A DNA stretch of 9,112 nucleotides, from NCBI GenBank assembly GCA_046756945.1, contig JBHHXI010000121.1, positions 1 to 9,112 on the forward strand, given 5' to 3'. The stretch's first letter is position 1. Each line of letters opens with the position of its first letter. This stretch comes from JACZQZ01 sp046756945. GTDB taxonomy: Bacteria; Pseudomonadota; Alphaproteobacteria; Rhodospirillales; 2-02-FULL-58-16. Under the pieces are notes generated by a model. That model did not search any database. It was given only the letters and a program-made list of their open reading frames with translations, and was not told the DNA's origin. This document shows positions 6,102 through 9,112 of the stretch, piece by piece. The translations under genes were made by a program, and so were the position numbers.

Positions 6102-7828
6102 CCCCGGGTTGGACGCGCCCTTCGCCCGCCGGCCGGGAACAGGTCCGCCGGCACCGTCTTTTCGAAGGACCGGATATCCGTCGAAGGCCTGCCGAAGAGA
6201 TAGCCCTGGGCATACTGGACACCGCATTCCCTGATGAATTCCAGGCCCTTCTCGTCGCCCACCATTTCGGCCACGGAGAGGACGTCCAGGTCGCGGCAGA
6301 GATTGGTGAGCGAGATGAGGAAGGCCTTGCCCCGGCGTGTCGTCTGGGCGCTGCGCACGGCGGAGCCGTCCAGCTTGACCACGTCCACCTCCAGGGCGCT
6401 CAGGTACTCGAAGTTGGCGGCGCCCGCCCCGAGGTCGTCCAGGCAGACCGTATATCCTTCTCCGCGCAGGCCCTGGATAAACCGGTTGGCGACGGCAAGG
6501 TCTTCCATGCGCGCCGATTCCGTGATCTCGAACATCAGGCGGCCGCGGGCCCAGGTGTTGTCCCTCAACAGGTTGTGGAGCGCGGCCACGTACGCCAACG
6601 ACGCCACCGAGTGTCCGGACACGTTCACCGCCACGATGTATCTCTTGTTGCGCGGCGCCTTGGACAGCCAGCCCAGGACCTTTTGCACCATGGCCAGGTC
6701 GAATTCCTGAATCAGCCCGGTTTCCTCGGCAAACGTGATGTATTCATAGGGCGATTGCCGGCGCTCTTCCGTGTGGAAGCGGACCAGGGCCTCGTAATGG
6801 TGGATGTCCCCGGTCGTCACCTCGATGATCGGCTGGAACGCGACGTCGAAATCGGCATCGGCGACGACCCGCTTGAAGGAGTTGACGGACGTCGCCGCCG
6901 CGGACACCAGGGCGGAAATGCTGGTCGACAGGCTCTTGATGGTAAAGTCCTTTCCCCTGGCGGTGCGAAAACGGTTGATGGCGTAAATCAGGCCGTTGGC
7001 CAGGTCGGCGCCGCGGATCTCATCGGTATCCACTTCCACGGTCGCCGATTCCACCGTGACCCCCTCGCCGGCGGGATCGGCGTCGCGGGCGAACTCGTGC
7101 AACTGGGTTTCCAGGTCCTGGGTATCGAGACCGGGACGGTGGAGCAGGCCCCAGCGGTCCGTGCCGATGCGCGCCGCGGCGTCCCCGTCCACCGAATGGG
7201 CGCGCAGGCAGGCGCCGACGGCGGTCAGCAGATCCCGGTTCGACTCGGCGTCCAGGCGGGCGCTGAAAGAGTCGTAGTCGGGCACCAGGAGCAGGGTCAT
7301 CAGGCTGTCGTCCACCCCTTCGTCGCCCGATTCCAGATGCCGGCTCACCACCTCGGTGAACGCCGCGGCGTCATAAAGTCCGCTTTCGGCGTCGCGGGTC
7401 AGGTGCCGGCCGGCGCCTTCCTCGCGCCCCGGCGCGCCCATCCGGAAGGCCAGGAAGTAGTGCCCTTCCAGGTCCTCCAGGCGGTAGCCGGCAAAGGTGA
7501 GGAGGGGGGTGCTCTGCCGCGCGCCCTGCAGGCGCACGGCAACATTTTCGATCCGCCCGTGCTTGCGGGCGATCCCCAGCAGGGCCTGTACCAGCGAACG
7601 GTCCCGCTCGACGATCAGTTCCGGCAGGGCAAGGCCGACAAGGTCCTCCGGCGGCCGGCCGAGCAAAGGCTGCGCGGCGCCGGCGGCGAACACCACCGTC
7701 TCGTTGGAATCCAACTCCAGAAGAAGGTCCGCCCAGCAAAAGGCCAGGGCGACGAAACGGTCCCGTTCGCCGCGCAAGGTCACGGCGTGCCGCGGTGCCG
7801 GGGATCCCGGTTTCTCAACCCCCTTCAC
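6098..7828 (-). CDS. Cyclic-di-GMP phosphodiesterase, PAS / degenerate GGDEF / EAL
   Basis: Predicted to hydrolyse c-di-GMP to pGpG. The 576-residue protein has no evident membrane segment. It begins with a PAS-like domain (about 30-130), then a degenerate GGDEF domain (about 145-290) recognisable from DAESGLYDAAAF and ARIGTDRWGLL, where GTDRW replaces the GG(D/E)EF signature. Cyclase activity is therefore not expected; a regulatory or GTP-sensing role is possible. The EAL domain (about 320-560) keeps the positions that bind metal and substrate: E346 in YEALVRF, N402 in NVS, E434 in FEITES, D464-D465 in DDLGAG, K485 in VVKLDGS, E521 in AEMV and Q541 in QGYLFGRP. Small departures are DDLGAG for the usual DDFGxG and AEMVGD for AEGVE. 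The start is GTG 7828, with GGAGG four bases upstream. It heads the minus-strand block and precedes the diguanylate cyclase, giving an opposed enzyme pair. Confidence 0.95.
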   Translation of the reverse strand: MKGVEKPGSPAPRHAVTLRGERDRFVALAFCWADLLLELDSNETVVFAAGAAQPLLGRPPEDLVGLALPELIVERDRSLVQALLGIARKHGRIENVAVRLQGARQSTPLLTFAGYRLEDLEGHYFLAFRMGAPGREEGAGRHLTRDAESGLYDAAAFTEVVSRHLESGDEGVDDSLMTLLLVPDYDSFSARLDAESNRDLLTAVGACLRAHSVDGDAAARIGTDRWGLLHRPGLDTQDLETQLHEFARDADPAGEGVTVESATVEVDTDEIRGADLANGLIYAINRFRTARGKDFTIKSLSTSISALVSAAATSVNSFKRVVADADFDVAFQPIIEVTTGDIHHYEALVRFHTEERRQSPYEYITFAEETGLIQEFDLAMVQKVLGWLSKAPRNKRYIVAVNVSGHSVASLAYVAALHNLLRDNTWARGRLMFEITESARMEDLAVANRFIQGLRGEGYTVCLDDLGAGAANFEYLSALEVDVVKLDGSAVRSAQTTRRGKAFLISLTNLCRDLDVLSVAEMVGDEKGLEFIRECGVQYAQGYLFGRPSTDIRSFEKTVPADLFPAGGRRARPTRG

Positions 7829-7832
7829 GTGC

Positions 7833-7837
7833 CCTCC
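7833..7837 (-). promoter_or_regulatory. Shine-Dalgarno of the EAL gene
   Basis: GGAGG on the minus strand, four bases before GTG 7828. It supports a GTG start where no ATG is available near the beginning of the PAS domain. Confidence 0.65.
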
Positions 7838-7919
7838 AATTCTGCGTGGCGGCGGGAAACGTCCGACGGGTGCGGGCCGCCGTGTCGGCGACGGTTCTCA
7901 CGGCAAGGTCGATGTCATG

Positions 7920-7948
7920 ATTCTGTCGTAGAGGGACCACATGTTCAA
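7920..7948 (-). promoter_or_regulatory. Candidate sigma70-type promoter of the c-di-GMP block, with dyad over the -35
   Basis: On the minus strand TTGAAC (7948-7943) and CAGAAT (7925-7920) are separated by 17 bases, each matching four of six consensus positions. Transcription would start near 7913 and leave a leader of about 85 bases before GTG 7828. A perfect 13-base inverted repeat, CATGTT-C-AACATG (7940-7952), covers the -35 hexamer and could be an operator. Spacing and symmetry are seen; function is inferred. Confidence 0.35.
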
Positions 7949-8034
7949 CATGGGAATTCCGACGGCCGGTTGCCCGCCCCCGGAAGCCCAAACTCCCGAC
8001 GCGATCTCTATGAGCCATGATCGGCGCTCCTTGG

Positions 8035-8040
8035 TATACT
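8035..8040 (+). promoter_or_regulatory. Candidate -10 box (TATACT) for a leaderless HAD transcript
   Basis: TATACT ends six bases before ATG 8047, so a transcript starting at the usual distance would begin at the start codon itself. No Shine-Dalgarno is present before 8047 or 8050. The -35 region is poor, so this is a weak call. Confidence 0.35.
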
Positions 8041-8046
8041 GACCGC

Positions 8047-8772
8047 ATGATGCCCAGTCCCGACCAAGGCGAACCCGGCCCCGCGGCGGGCCGGCGCGCC
8101 CACGCCCTCAGCCAGGCCGAGGCCTGGGTGTTCGACCTGGACAACACGTTGTATCCCCCGTCGACCAATCTGTTTGCCCAGATCGACGAGCGCATGGGGG
8201 CGTTCATCGCCCGTTTCCTGGACCTCGACCTGGACGAGGCGCGACGGGTCCAGAAAACCTACTTCCGCGAATACGGCACCACGCTGCGCGGGCTGATGAA
8301 CCGGCATGGCCTGGAGCCCGGCCTTTTCCTCGACTACGTCCACGCCGTCGATCTCGACCCGGTGCCGCCGAACCCGGCCCTGGCGGCGGCGCTGGCACGC
8401 CTTTCCGGACGAAAGTACATCTTCACCAACGCCTCCGCCGACCATGCCGGGCGCATTACCGACCGGCTTGGCGTCACCGGTCACTTCGACGCCGTCTTCG
8501 ACATCGCCGACGCCGAGTACGTGCCCAAGCCCGATCCCCGGATCTACGACGCCCTGGTGCGATGCCACGGGCTGGACCCGCACACGACCGTGATGATCGA
8601 GGACATCGCGCGCAACCTGGCGCCGGCGGCGGCGCTGGGCATGACCACCGTATGGCTGCGCAACGACTCCCCCATCGGCGTCGAGGGCGCCGACGGCGAC
8701 CATGTGCACCACGTGATCGACGACCTTGTCCCGTGGCTGGAGGACGTGGTGGCGGACAGGACGCCAAGTTGA
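8047..8772 (+). CDS. HAD-superfamily hydrolase, pyrimidine 5'-nucleotidase-like (Sdt1/TIGR01993 type)
   Basis: Predicted to dephosphorylate pyrimidine nucleoside monophosphates or similar small phosphates in the cytoplasm; the exact substrate cannot be read from sequence. All HAD motifs are visible in the 241-residue product: motif I FDLDNTLYP (nucleophile D30, acid/base D32), motif II FTNAS (T127), motif III K161 in KPDPRIYDAL and motif IV IEDIARNL (E185, D186). The DNTLYPP form of motif I and the IEDIARNL form of motif IV are typical of the pyrimidine 5'-nucleotidase group. ATG 8047 is preferred; ATG 8050 and ATG 8017 are in the same frame, the latter adding ten unconserved residues. Its stop lies inside a 14-bp tandem repeat. 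dapD follows 77 bp downstream on the same strand. I recall argB, this HAD gene and dapD as neighbours in many alphaproteobacteria, so the c-di-GMP block interrupts a familiar arrangement. Confidence 0.92.
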   Translation: MMPSPDQGEPGPAAGRRAHALSQAEAWVFDLDNTLYPPSTNLFAQIDERMGAFIARFLDLDLDEARRVQKTYFREYGTTLRGLMNRHGLEPGLFLDYVHAVDLDPVPPNPALAAALARLSGRKYIFTNASADHAGRITDRLGVTGHFDAVFDIADAEYVPKPDPRIYDALVRCHGLDPHTTVMIEDIARNLAPAAALGMTTVWLRNDSPIGVEGADGDHVHHVIDDLVPWLEDVVADRTPS

Positions 8773-8790
8773 CAGCGCCAAGTTGACAGC
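8763..8790 (+). repeat. Two tandem copies of a 14-bp unit, each carrying TTGACA
   Basis: GCCAAGTTGACAGC occurs at 8763-8776 and again at 8777-8790 without mismatch. The HAD stop codon (8770-8772) is in the first copy. Each unit contains the -35 consensus TTGACA (8769-8774 and 8783-8788) upstream of dapD. No good -10 follows at 16-18 bases: CATGGT lies 17 bases after the second. A TATCCT (8824-8829) is better but 35 bases away. Confidence 0.7.
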
Positions 8791-8849
8791 GCCGCCGGCC
8801 TCGCCCATGGTCTGCGCGTTTCATATCCTCTTGTGGTCACCGGGACGCC

Positions 8850-9112
8850 ATGAGCACCGCCCCCTTGCAATCCACCATCGATGCCGCCTGGGAGGATCGC
8901 GACTCCATCGGTCCCGGCACCGGCGGCGCCATCCGCGACGCCGTGGACTCGGCCCTCGACCTGCTCGACAGGGGCGACGCCCGGGTGGCCGAAAAGGCGA
9001 ACGGTGAATGGCGGGTCAATCAGTGGCTGAAGAAGGCGGTGCTGCTGTCCTTCCGCCTTACCGACACCGCGCCCATCGCCGGCGGACCGGGGAGCGCCCA
9101 GTGGTTCGACAA
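8850..9112 (+). CDS. dapD: 2,3,4,5-tetrahydropyridine-2,6-dicarboxylate N-succinyltransferase, N-terminal part (cut by window end)
   Basis: Succinyl-CoA-dependent acylation of tetrahydrodipicolinate in the succinylase branch of lysine/diaminopimelate biosynthesis; a cytoplasmic trimer in the known family. The open frame from ATG 8850 runs off the right edge after 87 complete codons, so there is no stop in view and only the N-terminal helical domain is present. The left-handed beta-helix catalytic part is outside the window. The identification rests on the start (MSTAPLQSTIDAAWEDRDSI), on the GEWRVNQWLKKAVLLSFRL segment, which is highly characteristic of DapD, and on its place after the HAD gene. 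Only a weak GGGA precedes the ATG. Translation continues cleanly to the last base. Confidence 0.95.
   Translation, partial: MSTAPLQSTIDAAWEDRDSIGPGTGGAIRDAVDSALDLLDRGDARVAEKANGEWRVNQWLKKAVLLSFRLTDTAPIAGGPGSAQWFD

Noticed and set aside
5843..8020. A 725-codon open frame on the plus strand opposite the EAL and GGDEF genes
   Set aside because: It is antisense to clear PAS/EAL/GGDEF coding sequence; its translation is Arg/Gly/Asp/His/Val-rich with no recognisable domain, as expected from the complement of a GC-rich gene.

Overview
The window looks like a high-GC alphaproteobacterial chromosome, most likely of Rhodospirillales type. This rests on three points: uniformly GC-rich coding sequence with strong third-position G/C, the presence of two DUF2336 genes (a family found mainly in Alphaproteobacteria), and the flanking gene set argB / pyrimidine 5'-nucleotidase-like HAD hydrolase / dapD, which I recall as a common alphaproteobacterial neighbourhood. 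No rRNA, tRNA, CRISPR array, transposase or phage gene is visible.

Layout. The left edge (1-369, +) is the C-terminal part of an unrecognised membrane protein. argB follows (491-1411, +), a complete acetylglutamate kinase of the arginine-sensitive type. Between argB and the convergent block lies a 140-bp intergenic region holding a large imperfect inverted repeat built from 9-10 bp CCTC-N-GCGT units; it resembles a dispersed intergenic repeat. Positions 1553-7828 are a four-gene block on the minus strand. Its transcription order is: a PAS / degenerate-GGDEF / EAL protein (6098-7828), a PAS-PAS-GAF-GGDEF diguanylate cyclase (4209-5996), and two tandem DUF2336 paralogues (2908-4212, then 1553-2854 or 1553-2911). 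The plus strand resumes with the HAD hydrolase (8047-8772) and the start of dapD (8850 to the window end).

How the genes work together. The plus-strand genes are housekeeping: arginine biosynthesis (argB), nucleotide phosphate hydrolysis (HAD) and lysine/diaminopimelate biosynthesis (dapD). The minus-strand block reads as a compact cyclic-di-GMP module. One enzyme should make c-di-GMP (intact GGDEF, intact RxxD inhibitory site), one should degrade it (all EAL catalytic positions present, its own GGDEF degenerate), and two HEAT-like DUF2336 proteins of unknown function are joined to the cyclase by a GTGA stop/start overlap. The most interesting hypothesis is that the DUF2336 pair is a scaffold, adaptor or target of this c-di-GMP circuit. 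The sequence supports the linkage, not the mechanism.

The noncoding parts are short. The 218-bp divergent region between the EAL and HAD genes holds a candidate sigma70-type promoter with a perfect dyad over its -35 box on the minus strand, and a -10-like box placed for a leaderless HAD transcript on the plus strand. No gene-free stretch exceeds 300 bases.
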